Origin: Galdieria yellowstonensis
Taxonomy: Eukaryota > Rhodophyta > Bangiophyceae > Galdieriales > Galdieriaceae
Length of the DNA stretch: 64,000 nt
NCBI GenBank assembly: GCA_026122205.1
Contig: JANCYU010000011.1
Span: 119,810-183,809 of the forward strand
Reading direction: 5' to 3'
The translations under genes were made by a program, and so were the position numbers. The notes under the pieces were generated by a model, which saw only the letters and a list, made by a program, of their open reading frames with translations, ran no database searches and was not told the DNA's origin. This document shows positions 1-10,193 of the stretch, one piece after another (positions within the stretch are counted from its first letter, which is position 1; each line of letters starts with the position of its first letter).

Positions 1-33
1 AGCCACAAAACAAAAAACACATACACTCGTTAC

Positions 34-498
34 CTTTCTCCCTTCCCATAAATGACGCTGTGTACTGTTTCCAGGTGGCACACTTCCATATTCCAACAAC
101 CATGCGTCCAGTATTTTCTCCAAGTAAGCTGCCGACACTTTAGGATTTTCTACGACAAAGGCTTTGAAAAATTTGCAATTGTCTGGTTGCAACTTGGCGT
201 GAAAGGCAATCTTTCTTTGCAAGTTTTTGGTGTAACCTACATAACAAAGTGCTTGGTCACCGTTGTACAAGGCATAGCAACCAATTCGATTCTTTCGCAG
301 GTTAGTCACACCAGCCACACACACACACACACACACATATACACGTGTACTTACCCAACGAAAACTTTTCGAGTATATTTCGTCGATAGGAATCAAAGGC
401 AACTCTTGCAAGTAACGGGGTCGCGTCTTGTTCTCCGAGTTCATCATGCGGAGAGGAAACCTTACGGTGTGGTGGTTTGGAGAAGAATGACGTTTCAT
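34..498 (-). CDS. GIY-YIG domain protein, 3' part beyond the left edge
   Basis: Partial gene on the minus strand. Exon 1 is 498-355 and exon 2 is 291-34, with a 63-bp intron (292-354). A further donor (GTAACG) at 33 shows that the gene continues outside the window. The start is the ATG at 498 (MKRHSSPNHHTV...). Exon 2 encodes a GIY-YIG-like fold beginning GCYALYNGDQALCYVGY and ending near VPPGN. This variant resembles the N-terminal GIY-YIG domain of the plant chloroplast glutaredoxin GRXS16, where it is linked to nuclease activity; that is family knowledge. Whether a glutaredoxin domain follows cannot be seen here. The longest open frame of exon 1 is a different frame; the chosen frame (RPRYLQELPLIPIDEI) splices cleanly in phase 0 into the domain. 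The intron holds a (CA)n microsatellite. Confidence 0.6.
315..337. repeat. (CA)n microsatellite in an intron
   Basis: About eleven CA dinucleotides in a row lie inside the 63-bp intron of the GIY-YIG gene, close to the donor side. They have no coding role. Confidence 0.9.
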
Positions 499-734
499 TT
501 TCAAAGATATCCATTTTGTAGTTATCCAGTGATAACTTGAAATTCTTTGAGTAGTTGTTGCTGGTTGTTTCCATACCAAACTTGCAGGAAACCACACCAC
601 AAACATGAGAACAGGAAGAATCCTCTCCCTCGACAAAGTAATAAACCACAAAGATTGTCCCATGTTTCTCAGGTGTTGTGGTAGTCGTGGAGACGCGACG
701 ACCACGTGAGAGAAAGAGAGTACATAAGAAAGAA

Positions 735-1354
735 ATGGAAGAAAGTAGTGGAGGCAACAATAATGAGGAAGCAGAGACGGACGATAAACAAAGTGGCTTG
801 GAAGCACTCGAGAAATTCAGTAGGCATCACTTGTAATTGCTCTTTATTGTGGGTCACGGAAGATACTGACTTGGACTATGAGGTTGATGCAAGTGGCAGA
901 GACAAATACGAATACTTTTGGACCAGAGTCTTATTTTCCGGTTGATAAACAAGGGACTTTGCAAGATTCTGAAAATTGGTCACAAAGTGGACAAGAGCAG
1001 AGCCAATATTCGAAAGACATAGAAAGCCCTCAAAACAGGAGCCGTGGGAGACGTAAGAGGACAACTTATGCTACGGAGGAAGAAAGAAGAATAGCGAGGT
1101 TGGTTGGAGGGGTTTTTTAGTATGGTCAACGTCACCATATGTTTTGTAGAATAATGAAGAACCGAAGAACCGCCGAAGAGTCTCGGCTAAGACGTATTCA
1201 GAGAATACAAGAACTACAAAATATTTTGATAGAGTCTCAGCAACGTGAAGAGAAACTGAACGAAGAAATTGTTCAGTTGAGACAAGAACTTGCCGCACAA
1301 GTTGCAGAAGTGAACAGACTGAGAGCAGCTTTGCTTCGTCGACAAAACAAGTAA
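735..1354 (+). CDS. bZIP transcription factor
   Basis: Three exons: 735-832, 883-1098 and 1150-1354 (172 aa), with introns of 50 and 51 bp. Splicing exon 2 to exon 3 creates a classic basic region, ERRIAR-IMKNRRTAEESR, which holds the invariant N-x7-R signature of bZIP DNA-contact helices. A leucine-zipper-like heptad region follows (IQELQNIL, LNEEIVQLRQEL, VNRLRAALL). The N-terminal half is acidic and polar, without recognised domains. It should act in the nucleus as a dimer on ACGT-core sites. A perfect TGACGTCA palindrome occurs upstream of another gene in this window (27509), but no link can be shown. The ATG at 735 starts the only frame that splices into the bZIP; the exon 1 donor (GTAATT) is the least certain boundary. 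Confidence 0.75.
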
Positions 1355-1434
1355 TATATTGTAAAATTACAAAAGCGCTTTCTTTACTGTATCCGCTATT
1401 CGCACTACAAAACAAATGTGGTTCTTACCACTTG

Positions 1435-2641
1435 TTATTTTTCATGATATCCATGAGGATTCATGGACTGCCACTTCCACGTATCTCTACACATTTCATC
1501 GATTCCCAACTCTGCCTTCCATTGAAGAAACTCCTGTGCAAAAGAAGGATCTGCATAAAGAACTGCTACATCTCCTTCCCGACGAGGTGCTATTTTATAA
1601 GGAATAGGTTTCCCTGAAGCCCTTTGGAACGCATTTACCATATCCAACACGGAATAGCCCTAGACATTCTCATCAGTTGTGACATACTAGTGCTATCTAT
1701 GTTTATTACCTTGCCAGTTCCCAAATTAACTGCAACCCAACCTGTGGCACTCTTCTCCATCTTGTTAAGAGCAGCAACATGTCCCTTGGCTAGATCGACT
1801 ACGTGAATATAGTCTCGAACTCCAGTTCCGTCATGCGTCTCATAGTCATTCCCAAAGACACTAAGTTCGGGTAGACGTCCAACAGCAACTTGAGCAATAT
1901 AAGGCATCAAGTTGTTTGGGATTCCGTTGGGATCTTCTCCGATGAGACCACTGGGGTGTGCTCCAACAGGGTTAAAATATCGAAGGACCACGGCATTCCA
2001 AGTATTATCTGCTTTGTAAACGTCCTTTAGAATTTCCTCTATAAAAAGCTATTGGTTTCATTGGCACTATCGTAAGCCCATCGTTTTGTTTTCTATACAC
2101 CAACTCCCTACCTTGGTATTTCCATAAGGATTGGTCGTTCCCAGCGGCGCGTCTTCCTTCACTGGCATAGTTTTTGCTAAACCATAAACAGTTGCAGAGG
2201 ACGAGAATACAATATTTTTACAGTTGTATTGCTGCAACAGATTCAACAAGTTGATAGTTCCAGTCAAGTTGTTGTGATGATACTTGAGAGGAATTTTCAC
2301 ACTTTCTCCCACTGCCTATATGTAAGGTCACCACAAAACCCTTCCAACATAAAAGCAAGCAATACCTTGAGTCCTGCAAAGTGGATGCAACAAGAAAAGG
2401 TGTATTCCTTGAAGACTTGCTCCAAGGCGTTCAAGTCCAAGAGATCCACCTTTTTGAAGATAATCTTGTCGGGCTTACCAGTTATCTGCCCTACTCGTTT
2501 CAACGACTCTGCAGAAGCATTGTACAAGTTATCCACAACAACTGTTTCATAACCCGAGTTGACAAGTTCTACGACGGTATGCGATCCAATATAACCAGCT
2601 CCACCCGTGACCAGTATGCGTTTGCTTCCACCGCTGGCCAT
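1435..2641 (-). CDS. GALE: UDP-glucose 4-epimerase
   Basis: Four exons: 2641-2366, 2315-2112, 2048-1710 and 1659-1435 (347 aa, the same size as human GALE). It interconverts UDP-glucose and UDP-galactose in the cytosol (Leloir pathway), using bound NAD. Visible hallmarks are the N-terminal Rossmann motif VTGGAGYIGSH, the Ser-Ser-Ala stretch FSSSATVYG, the catalytic Tyr-x3-Lys in NPYGNTK, and the long conserved block around GIPNNLMPYIAQVA. Introns are 50, 63 and 50 bp, all phase 0. Two in-frame ATGs exist (2680 and 2641); 2641 (MASGGSKRILV) matches the usual family length and the upstream one would add 13 residues. Galdieria-type algae grow on galactose, which fits but is not shown by the sequence. 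Confidence 0.95.
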
Positions 2642-2972
2642 TTTCCTTGGAATGGCGCATTTGGTCCCCCGCACTTTCAATACCTCGCAATCCTACAAAA
2701 AGTTGATAGGGCAGACATAGCTACTGTCCGATGACTAAATGCAGAAAAAAAAAAACGAGACACGCGACAAACACAACATCATCTACAAGGTGTGAGGGAT
2801 TGCTTCATCACGATTTTCCTGAAACAAACACCAGCATCGTTGAATCTCTCTCTGTCTGGTGATAGGAACAAGAACGAATTGCGCAACAGTATTTATTGGG
2901 AACTTTAGGCTGCACATAGATACTTGTGGCAAATCACACAACAACTAGCTGCAAATTCCCCCACCTTACTAG
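2642..2972. other. Intergenic, promoter side of GALE
   Basis: No gene could be assigned with confidence. It holds an A-rich run near 2745-2755 and probably the first, unresolved exon of the small membrane-protein gene that follows on the plus strand. GALE reads away from it. Confidence 0.4.
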
Positions 2973-3221
2973 AAAGAAGCTTGCAGAAATTTCGAGGCTT
3001 CTGGGTGGGGCGCCTTGGTTTCTCGTCCCGGTCGATTTTTCTACGGATGGTCCAGAATTTCCCAAAAGATATTTTCGGATATTTTTTTTCCTCTGGGCAT
3101 TCTCTTTCCGGCAACATTGCTTGCTTGTGGTCGTGGACGGATTGGGATTTTTTCGGTTGGCGTTGGTATTGCTATCTACTTCAAGTGCAACCAGAAACTT
3201 GTGAAGCATAAACGATTGTAA
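2973..3221 (+). CDS. Small two-helix membrane protein, MIC10-like (5' exon unresolved)
   Basis: The open frame runs from a possible splice acceptor (TTACTAG, ending 2972) to the stop at 3219-3221. It has no in-frame ATG, so a short upstream exon is likely. The peptide has two hydrophobic stretches separated by a short basic turn (CGRGR): DIFFPLGILFPATLLA, then IGIFSVGVGIAIYF, followed by a basic tail (KCNQKLVKHKRL). This layout, with a glycine-repeat GVGIA motif in the second helix, resembles MIC10, the MICOS subunit that bends mitochondrial crista membranes; plant MIC10 has a similar GVGIG run. The identification rests on pattern only. Two other frames across the same DNA are also open, so the coding frame itself is uncertain. 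Confidence 0.35.
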   Translation, partial: KEACRNFEASGWGALVSRPGRFFYGWSRISQKIFSDIFFPLGILFPATLLACGRGRIGIFSVGVGIAIYFKCNQKLVKHKRL

Positions 3222-3322
3222 TACAAACAACAATATTTTTATAAGGTTTGCGAGGTTGGAGACGTTTTTGTCGACAAGTTGCTATTGGAAGCGACAAGAG
3301 TCACTTGCGTGTTCGAGTGCAT

Positions 3323-4555
3323 ATGAACAGCACTGTGGGAACGGAGGAGGAACGCAAAGAAGAACAAGTGGAAAGAGAACCGAATTGTTTGGAGAGTGGT
3401 TTCACAAATTTTGTACAAGACTTTAGAAACAGGCTATCGGAAACGAATAGTCCAACGAAACTGCACGACAGAAAGGATGCAGTGTGGCAAGGTGCTGAGA
3501 ACAAATTGTCGGTGCAAGAGAGGTTCGAGACAAATAGTAAAGAGGACAACATAGAGAGCGAAAAACAACTCTACTTGAATGGAGTGAATTCAGATACGAA
3601 TATTGCGGTAGCAGCTTTATTCGAAATAGCTGGGAGGAACGACACCGCAAATGCAATGGAAACAACAAGTTCAAAAGTGGATAATTTCGTTGCGACAAAA
3701 CCTTCAGAGGTGTCCGTTCCGCGAGGTCGCAAATTGCGAAGACAGTGGAACTCCAAAATGACGCCTGAAGAGGTTCGTTTGGCCTATCTGCATCGATTGA
3801 AAGAAGAGAGTATGGTGAACAAGGACGCTATCAATATTCACCGAAAACGAAAAAAGGAAATATCTGATGTGCAAGATGAAGTACTCTTCAACTATGAGTA
3901 TCCTGAAAAGCAAAGTTATGAGGAGCCATATGAAAAGCACACGGCACCTTCTTCTATTTACAAGGATGTTAGTGGTTCCAAGAGCGATTCCGACGAGTCA
4001 GAAGTGTTGGAAGGTACCGATAGCAGTGGAAATGGGAACGGAAGCAGTAACGATAACAATACTGGAACGGGTAGTGGAAGTGGGTCGAACCACGGCCATG
4101 GCGGGAAGAATTTTGTACAGCGTTCTCCAGCTCTTTCCACCTCCGAAAAGAATGTCGAAGTCGACATTTGGCGTCGGACGAATTTCGAGTTGGATGATCA
4201 TGTAGATACAATGGATGGCAGTATTGCCTCGTCGTCCACAACATCGAATAGAAGAAATGCATGGTTGGATTGGAGCCATCATTTTTACTCGCCATCCGTA
4301 AGTTCTTCTGGTACTGCTTCGAGTCATCGAAAGAAAATCAACTTGGGAGAAAGATGCAGTGCAGAGGAAAGAAAAATGAAGTTGGAACGTTATCGTCGCA
4401 AACGTGAAGAGAGAATTTTTCGGAAACAAGTGAGATATGATGTTCGAAAAAGGTTGGCAGAGAGTCGTCCTCGCGTCCGAGGTCGATTCTGTAAGCCTTC
4501 AGAAAAGTCATCTTTGGAACAAGAGAAATTTTCGGAACCACAGGATGACGTGTAA
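3323..4555 (+). CDS. CCT-domain protein (CONSTANS/TOC1-type C-terminus)
   Basis: Intronless, 410 aa from the ATG at 3323. The longer frame upstream starts only with TTG. The C-terminus (about residues 354-392) is a CCT motif: an Arg/Lys-rich helix (RYRRKREERIFRKQ), then VRYDVRKRLAE, then SRPRVRGRFCK. In plants this domain binds NF-Y-type partners and CCAAT-like DNA, and directs nuclear import in clock and flowering regulators. No B-box, GATA finger or receiver domain is visible. The rest is low-complexity, with Ser/Gly/Asn-rich segments around residues 240-275. A second charged segment near residue 160 (GRKLRRQWNSKMTPEEVRLA) looks like another short conserved motif. A role as a nuclear regulator is inferred from the CCT motif alone. 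Confidence 0.8.
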   Translation: MNSTVGTEEERKEEQVEREPNCLESGFTNFVQDFRNRLSETNSPTKLHDRKDAVWQGAENKLSVQERFETNSKEDNIESEKQLYLNGVNSDTNIAVAALFEIAGRNDTANAMETTSSKVDNFVATKPSEVSVPRGRKLRRQWNSKMTPEEVRLAYLHRLKEESMVNKDAINIHRKRKKEISDVQDEVLFNYEYPEKQSYEEPYEKHTAPSSIYKDVSGSKSDSDESEVLEGTDSSGNGNGSSNDNNTGTGSGSGSNHGHGGKNFVQRSPALSTSEKNVEVDIWRRTNFELDDHVDTMDGSIASSSTTSNRRNAWLDWSHHFYSPSVSSSGTASSHRKKINLGERCSAEERKMKLERYRRKREERIFRKQVRYDVRKRLAESRPRVRGRFCKPSEKSSLEQEKFSEPQDDV

Positions 4556-4713
4556 CTTGTGTAAATTTTGTAAATATTAACTATATGTATGTGTAGTATC
4601 AATCAGTGGGAAAGAACAACACGCACGTGTGTTGTATGTAACAACGTATTGTGATGCAGGGAAATACGTTCGTATTGGTAATAAATGGTGAAATGGTTTA
4701 AACGTAAGTTGCT

Positions 4714-5949
4714 TTATTCCGTCGTCTGCAAAGCTTTGCGAGCCATCGTCAACGCACCCTCATAATGTTTGTGCACTCCTATAAATCCCGTCGCATGTAC
4801 AAAAACGCAGTCTGGGATACCAACCACACTGCTCAGCGCTTCATCTCGTAAGCCTCTCCAACTACTGGGCAAAGGCTTTCTACTTTTGAAGCCTTGTTCG
4901 GTAACACTGACTGCCTGAACACTCCACGAGCCATCTTTACGTGGATATAACACATACTTGATGCTCTTCGATTCCTGACTCCCTTGCGCATTCTCTTCTT
5001 CCAATGCATAAAGATGGGCTTTCCAAGGACATGCCGTTTCCAATACCACAATTTCTAAAGAGTCATCCACGGAAGCTCTCGATTCAAAGCCTTTCTTCAC
5101 AATATTTCTAGCTGGGAGCCAAATATCCGCAGTCTTTCGAACACATTCTATAAATTCGTTTCCAGCTAGGCTCATTGCCTTGTGAAAAGCTGCTTCTTCA
5201 TCAGGGTTGCTCTCATTCCAAGCTGGATTCAAACTTCCTACACGTGCCGACAGATGCGTATGAACAGAATACTTCGGAGGGACGTCCGTATCATATGCAT
5301 TGACTCCATTATCGATTGCATCCAGTTCCTCCACGAAAGAGTCGTAGAGGTGCTCAAAAAGAATATCTCTATTCGCATCTTCGATATCTGGAAGAAGCTT
5401 GGCAAGTATTTCTCTGCCAAAATGTTTGTACACAAGTCCTGCACTACTTAGAGGAATACTATATTTTTCGGAAAACGTTTCAAAGAATCCTCGCTGATGG
5501 TGATCAAATCGGAATGCCTTTGGGTCATAAACACCTCCAACGTCAACCACGCAATCCATGTTGGATAAGATGCTCTATTTCCCACGTATGTATTCAATAG
5601 GTCGTTGCGAGAAAATAAGGAGAAGCTTACTTCGTCTCGAGTCCGAACAATAGTTGCATCCTTGAATCTATCCGTGAGTTTCAATAAGAAACATGCAAAA
5701 GCTTCGTCACAACTAGAACAAAGGTGCTGTTAAGCAGTCGCTGGTTTCAACATACACTTACTGAAACTTTCCGTCGTGGGTACCAATACGTTTGGTTGCC
5801 ATAGTTGGAAACGTTTTCCGTTGGACAAGTTGAAATTTACTGAGAAAATCTTTTCGGCGACTTTGGATAGGCGTTGAAAAAGTTGGAACCGCGAAACGAC
5901 GAAACGACAATACACAGGAGCCTGTGATAAATGCCAACCCAAGTCGCAT
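4714..5949 (-). CDS. MYG1: MYG1 family DHH-like hydrolase/exonuclease
   Basis: Three exons: 5949-5762, 5712-5631 and 5574-4714 (376 aa), with introns of 49 and 56 bp. MYG1 is a metal-dependent 3'-5' RNA exonuclease found in nucleus and mitochondria. Splicing rebuilds the first motif GTHDGKF-H-CDEAFACFLL across intron 1. The next conserved parts are IVRTRDE, VVDVGGVYD and FDHHQRGF (the DHH-type metal site), then FVEELDAIDNGV. About 50 residues before ATKRIGTHDG look like a mitochondrial presequence (Arg/Ser-rich, few acids), and a second ATG just before that segment could give a cytosolic form. Family length is normal. It converges with the CCT gene, leaving 158 bp between stops. Confidence 0.92.
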
Positions 5950-6135
5950 CCAAAAAGCACATTACGAGGATTTACAATCGAAAACACTACCCAGCCAAAT
6001 TTATTAGGATAGAAAAGCAGCCAATGAGGATATTCGTGGAAAGTTTCACAATGTGTCTCAAAAGTTTCCCACACTCACTAAAGCTACCGTTTCCCCATGA
6101 GATACCACGATTTCTGCGGTAGGAAGACCAACGAG

Positions 6136-6481
6136 TTATAACAGGCAACTGCAAAGTTCAGCACAGGCCAATGCAGCACAACAGGCTACACAGCATTCCA
6201 TGCAAGTCTGAGCGCCATCTCCACCTCCTTGATTTTGTGGAGGCCTAGTTACATATTAGTTTATGTTGACAAAGAGAATAAGTGACACACGGTTGTTGTT
6301 GATAGTTGGGGTCTTGCACATAAACCACGTTGGGAGGTGCTTGAGGATAGCCGTTGTTTGGAGGGTAGTAGGCGTTGTTGGGTGGATATCCATAAGGTTC
6401 CTGTTGTGGTTGCTGGTAATAAGGCTGTTGAGGTTGTTCATAATTTGCATAAGGTGGCTTGTCATTGTTGTAGTAAGACAT
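6136..6481 (-). CDS. CYSTM-domain small protein
   Basis: Two exons: 6481-6291 and 6244-6136 (99 aa), with a 46-bp intron. The N-terminal 65 residues are Tyr/Pro/Gln/Asn-rich (YYNNDKPPYANYEQPQQ...), and the C-terminus is a short cysteine-rich hydrophobic segment (CMECCVACCAALACAELCSC). This is the arrangement of CYSTM proteins: a Q/P/Y-rich tail and a Cys-rich transmembrane module, in plants and fungi linked to stress and metal tolerance at the plasma membrane. The ATG at 6481 (MSYYNND) was chosen; the upstream extension has only TTG. The donor (GTGTGTC) is weak, but it is the only choice that keeps the frame. Confidence 0.75.
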
Positions 6482-6712
6482 GGAAGGAAGCGCGTGCAAT
6501 CAACAAATATTGCGCGATCAGCCAAAATTTCAAAACACGCTGTGATTATTGGAAAAGGAGCGGCAGTGAAATTAGTGCATTTAGAAAAAGAACAAATATC
6601 TTTGGCTCCCAATTTATTATGATCAAATAAGTTACACGTGCACCCACATTCTTCACAAGAGAAGCAATTGCCTTTCTATTTGCCATTGGTGGTTGGTCGT
6701 GAAGCTTTCCTC

Positions 6713-7338
6713 ATGGCCTATATTTGGGATACCCACAGTCGTGGAATTCGTTATGTGTCCAAGGTACCAGAGTTTTCCAAACAAGACGAAAACACAACTA
6801 TACACAAAGGAAGCTGTCACTGTGGTAGAATACAGTTTCAAGTAGAAGCACCCAGAGGATTTATTGCAATCGACTGCGACTGTTCCATCTGTGTTGCCAA
6901 AGGAATCCTCCACTTGATGGTCCCCGCCAATAAACTGCAAATCAGCGAAGAAAGTCGAAAATATCTTTCCACTTATCAATTCCATACAAAGGTAGCCAAA
7001 CATAACTTTTGTAGTTTTTGTGGAATGCACCCATTCTGTAAGTGATGGAGAGACAATACTTTGTAGGTGTCTGAAGTGGCTGATTCCCATGTGTTGTTTG
7101 TATAGACACTCCTCGTTGTAATCCTGAAAGCGTTTCCGTCAATATTCGCTGTTTGGACCCTTCCACTTTAGGAACCGTAAGAAGACAAATATATATATAT
7201 ATATTTTCGTATGCTTCCAGTCTATATTATTCTTAGGTTTGGATTGAGTTTTTAGATGGAAAAAACTTTACGGGCTCTTTATCGGTAGGAGATAACGGAG
7301 TTTATTATTTGAAGGAAGATCAAAAGAAAACTGTGTAA
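6713..7338 (+). CDS. GFA/CENPV-like zinc protein
   Basis: Three exons: 6713-7037, 7106-7176 and 7237-7338 (165 aa). The fold of the glutathione-dependent formaldehyde-activating enzyme family shows as the zinc motifs GSCHCGRIQFQV, CDCSIC (Cys-x-Cys-x2-Cys) and FCSFCGMHPF, followed by VNIRCLDPSTL and VWIEFLDGKNF. The last two blocks appear only after splicing out introns of 68 and 60 bp. Members include bacterial GFA proteins and eukaryotic CENPV; many have no proven enzyme activity, so the substrate is unknown. The start is the first in-frame ATG (MAYIWDTHSRG), giving a 27-residue lead before the core. Intron 2 carries a (TA)n run at 7189-7205. Confidence 0.85.
7189..7205. repeat. (TA)n run in an intron
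   Basis: Short AT dinucleotide repeat inside intron 2 of the GFA-like gene. Confidence 0.8.
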
Positions 7339-7388
7339 CATTTCATTATCTCCTTGGTTCCTTTCATTCCTGCACGAAGAGCAAAAAG

Positions 7389-8582
7389 ATGATTGGATTT
7401 TGTTGTTCTGTCGTTGGAAATAAACTATGGAGTCAGCAACAGTGCAAAGGTTGTTTTTTATCGTTTGCTTTCAAAAGAAAAGCAGTAACTCGACATATCA
7501 AGTTGTTTAAAATTGTAGCTGGACAACACACGACAAACAAGCAAGAAACCTCTTCCACTAATCCCTTGGAGAGAACAGTAGATACCGAGCAGGCACAAGG
7601 TTTGCATAATACTTTTGAAGAAAAACCTTTGAATGAAACCTTGGATAGAACGCAAAGATTTGTACCAATTATGGCGCCCAACAGGTGAAGAACTTTTTAG
7701 GCAGTATCGGATTCCGTTCGGCCTAACCAACGAACAGTTGGTTGAAAAGTTGCAACTGTTATCAGAAAGCATAGAAGACAAGACAATGTTTGTTTGGATA
7801 AATAGGGACCTGTTTGGTTATCGCTTTTTATTTTGGTTGACTGGAATAACGATGAAGGAAAAGCAAGATGGAGATGTACAAACTGCGATGAAACTGGAGT
7901 CTTTGAGAGACTGGGTAGGTTTTTGTTGGATAGTTAGAGTGCATTACCTTATATTTTTGAGTAGATAATTGAAAGCGTTGCAAAAATCGATCGTTTTCTG
8001 GTGCGAAGAGTGAAACAAGCCGAAGAAAAACTAAAAGGTTTAATTCAAGACTACTCGTCGTTTAAAGCTTCTCCAGAGAAAGCACTTGGTCGAATTGTTG
8101 GACAATATGAAATGGATTATGTTTGTCTTTGGGTTGTTGTATATACTGCAGTCATTGCCTGGAAACTACGAGCAGCGCGGTCAGATAGTCCCGTATCGCA
8201 CCCTTCTTCCCTAGTCGTGAGCGAATGTCGTCGAATAATGGAACAGAAAGAGTTTTTTCAAAGGAAAACTCCAAATGGGCTGAAGATAGTTGCACAACTA
8301 TTCGATCAGTCTGTAGAGGAAATCAATCCGAGGTTAAAAGAGTTGGGAAACATGGATATTCAAGAGTTGGGTCGTTTGATGACTATCTTAGAGTTACTTC
8401 CAGCGGATCCTTATCGTTTGTTGTGTAGAATTGCTTGTAATCTTTATGACGGTGCAATTTTATTACAATACGGAGTGGAGAATTATCAAATTGGTTCCGT
8501 ACGCTTTGGTTTAGATCCTTATTCGTTCGATTCTGAGTCCCGAATACCCAAATTGAACAATCCTTTTATTTCTAGTGGTTGA
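7389..8582 (+). CDS. Conserved-looking protein of unknown function, probably organellar
   Basis: Three exons inferred: 7389-7599, 7649-7914 and 7965-8582 (364 aa), with introns of 49 and 50 bp. The first intron joins two overlapping open frames that would otherwise look like separate ORFs: CAA-G|GTTTGC...GGATAG|AA-CGC gives EQAQ-ERKDLYQLW. The first about 70 residues are rich in Ser, Thr, Lys and Arg with few acids, like a transit peptide. A hydrophobic stretch (VCLWVVVYTAVIAW) lies near the middle and could span a membrane. The C-terminal half is helical (FDQSVEEINPRLKEL, LGRLMTILELLPADPYRLL). I recognise no domain. Downstream, the alpha-CA-like gene converges with 120 bp between stops. Confidence 0.6.
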
Positions 8583-8702
8583 TAAAAGTGGATACTTGCT
8601 GGTCTCATAGAAGAAGAATAATAAAGCGCATGATTGTATGGTGAAAACCGATTCTATATAGCCACAGAAATCAAATGAGAAAGACAGAATGTATTCACAA
8701 TG

Positions 8703-9931
8703 TTACTGGAGATTGTCTGTATTGGTATATAAAACAACATTCCTATCATTGGATGCTTGTAAAGGTCGAACGTTGTCTACTTTTTGACAACATCGAATCA
8801 TATTCCATTGTTCGCGTCCCATAGAAAGCGGCTCTGTAAAGATGAGCCATTCCACGTTTTCCGTACAAGGAGGAAAGGTCCCTGAACCTAACAACAACCA
8901 CATGACACAAATCAACCAAAATAACTACAACAAACGCAAGTCTATAGAATATACCTTGATAATAAAAGTAACTAGCGGTGGAAAGCGAAGGAAGGATATC
9001 GCCTATATCAAAGTCAATCTTGGGTTTCTTGGACAAGTCTTCATTGGAAAAAGAACTATACAACTGAATGATTGGATTCCATAGCGGATTATAATCACCG
9101 ATTCGAAGCAGAGTCGAGACATAAATATAGTTGGGATTACGGGATGAAGACTTGCGGAATACTACGTTCATCTCGGCATCCGTTCGAATTCCTTCCAACG
9201 CATGTTCTGAAGAAGGAAGATGGAATATGATGTGGTCAAAGGTATAAGTATCTTTCGAAACTGTATTTTCTATGCTTGCAGCTGGTGCCGGTATTCCACT
9301 GTTTCAAGTAAGAAATGGAAAGCAATGGAAACAATACTTACTTTTGGTCGATCAAAGATGCATCGCCTTCCATAGAAGGTGGAGGAAAGCTTTGTTGGAT
9401 AACAATAATGTCTTGTAAGCTGGGCTCTTGCCTTGCAAAGAACTTGGAGTGTCTCGAAGTCAATCGAAAAGGTGACTGAGACACGTTTTCCACTGTAGCA
9501 TTCGACTTGGTAAGAACAATGGGACTTTGCAGTTTTCCTTGCGAGCATAGAGAATAGGATTCATCCAGGGATCCCCACTGGGAAGGTCCTCGAGTACTTG
9601 TAACATCGTAGTCATAGCTTTTCAACTCACTTGCTCGGGCAAGACGACTAGAAAATTTACAAAATAGAATAGCAATACTTAGTAGACAGAAAGACCTTCT
9701 TGAAATAGGACGCGATCTATCTACTTTGCAAGGTTCCCTAGAAACACGACAAGTCAACCACGCAAGGTTACGAGTGTTTCTGCAGCACTTGTGAGGAAAG
9801 TGTACACAAGGAAAACGAATGGGATAGTATTTACAATGTCGTTGTCTTTTCAAATCCTTACTGTGCAGGAAACCGGTAAAAGTATTTTGAATAAAACCAA
9901 TGCTCAGGATACACTTTGATGTGTCGTCCAT
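8703..9931 (-). CDS. Alpha-carbonic-anhydrase-like protein, zinc ligands not conserved
   Basis: Three exons: 9931-9342, 9298-8955 and 8887-8703 (372 aa), with introns of 43 and 67 bp. The alpha-CA fold is recognisable: GPSQWGSLDESYSLCSQGK-QSPI near residue 110, FHLPSSEHALEG near 222, and YYQGSGTFPPCTENVEW near the C-terminus. Active alpha-CAs bind zinc with three His, in HxH and in ExHxVH. Here the matching positions read Ile221, His223 and Asn241 (IIFHLPSSEH and AEMNVVF), so two of three ligands are lost. A hydrophobic segment around residues 85-95 (CLLSIAILFC) suggests secretion or membrane attachment. The first 80 residues, Cys/Arg/His-rich, are unlike the family and may hide another intron or a wrong start. 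Confidence 0.78.
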
Positions 9932-10193
9932 TTTTTTTTCACTTTCCTCAATCTGAGCACGAAGATTCCTAGTCGTACAGGATAAAAATATTTAAAATGC
10001 CAGTCTTTATCTGGATATGGAAACAAAAATTGGAACGAGATGTTTTTCCAATGTTCTTCTTAGCATGTTAGAGTGTTTATGTGTATGTGTGTGCTTGTTG
10101 TCGTCCTTCATCGGGTATAAACTCTGAAATTCCATCTTTTGATTGTTGAATATCGGAGCGTTGGTACAGACACGCACTTTTGTGAAGCCGCAT

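Noticed and set aside
1416..1617. Plus-strand ORFs over the end of GALE
   Set aside because: Shadows of the conserved GALE last exon in other frames.
7633..7968. Separate ORF starting MKPWIERKDLY
   Set aside because: A 49-bp intron (7600-7648) joins it in frame to the upstream ORF, and its end is an intron, so it is a middle exon.
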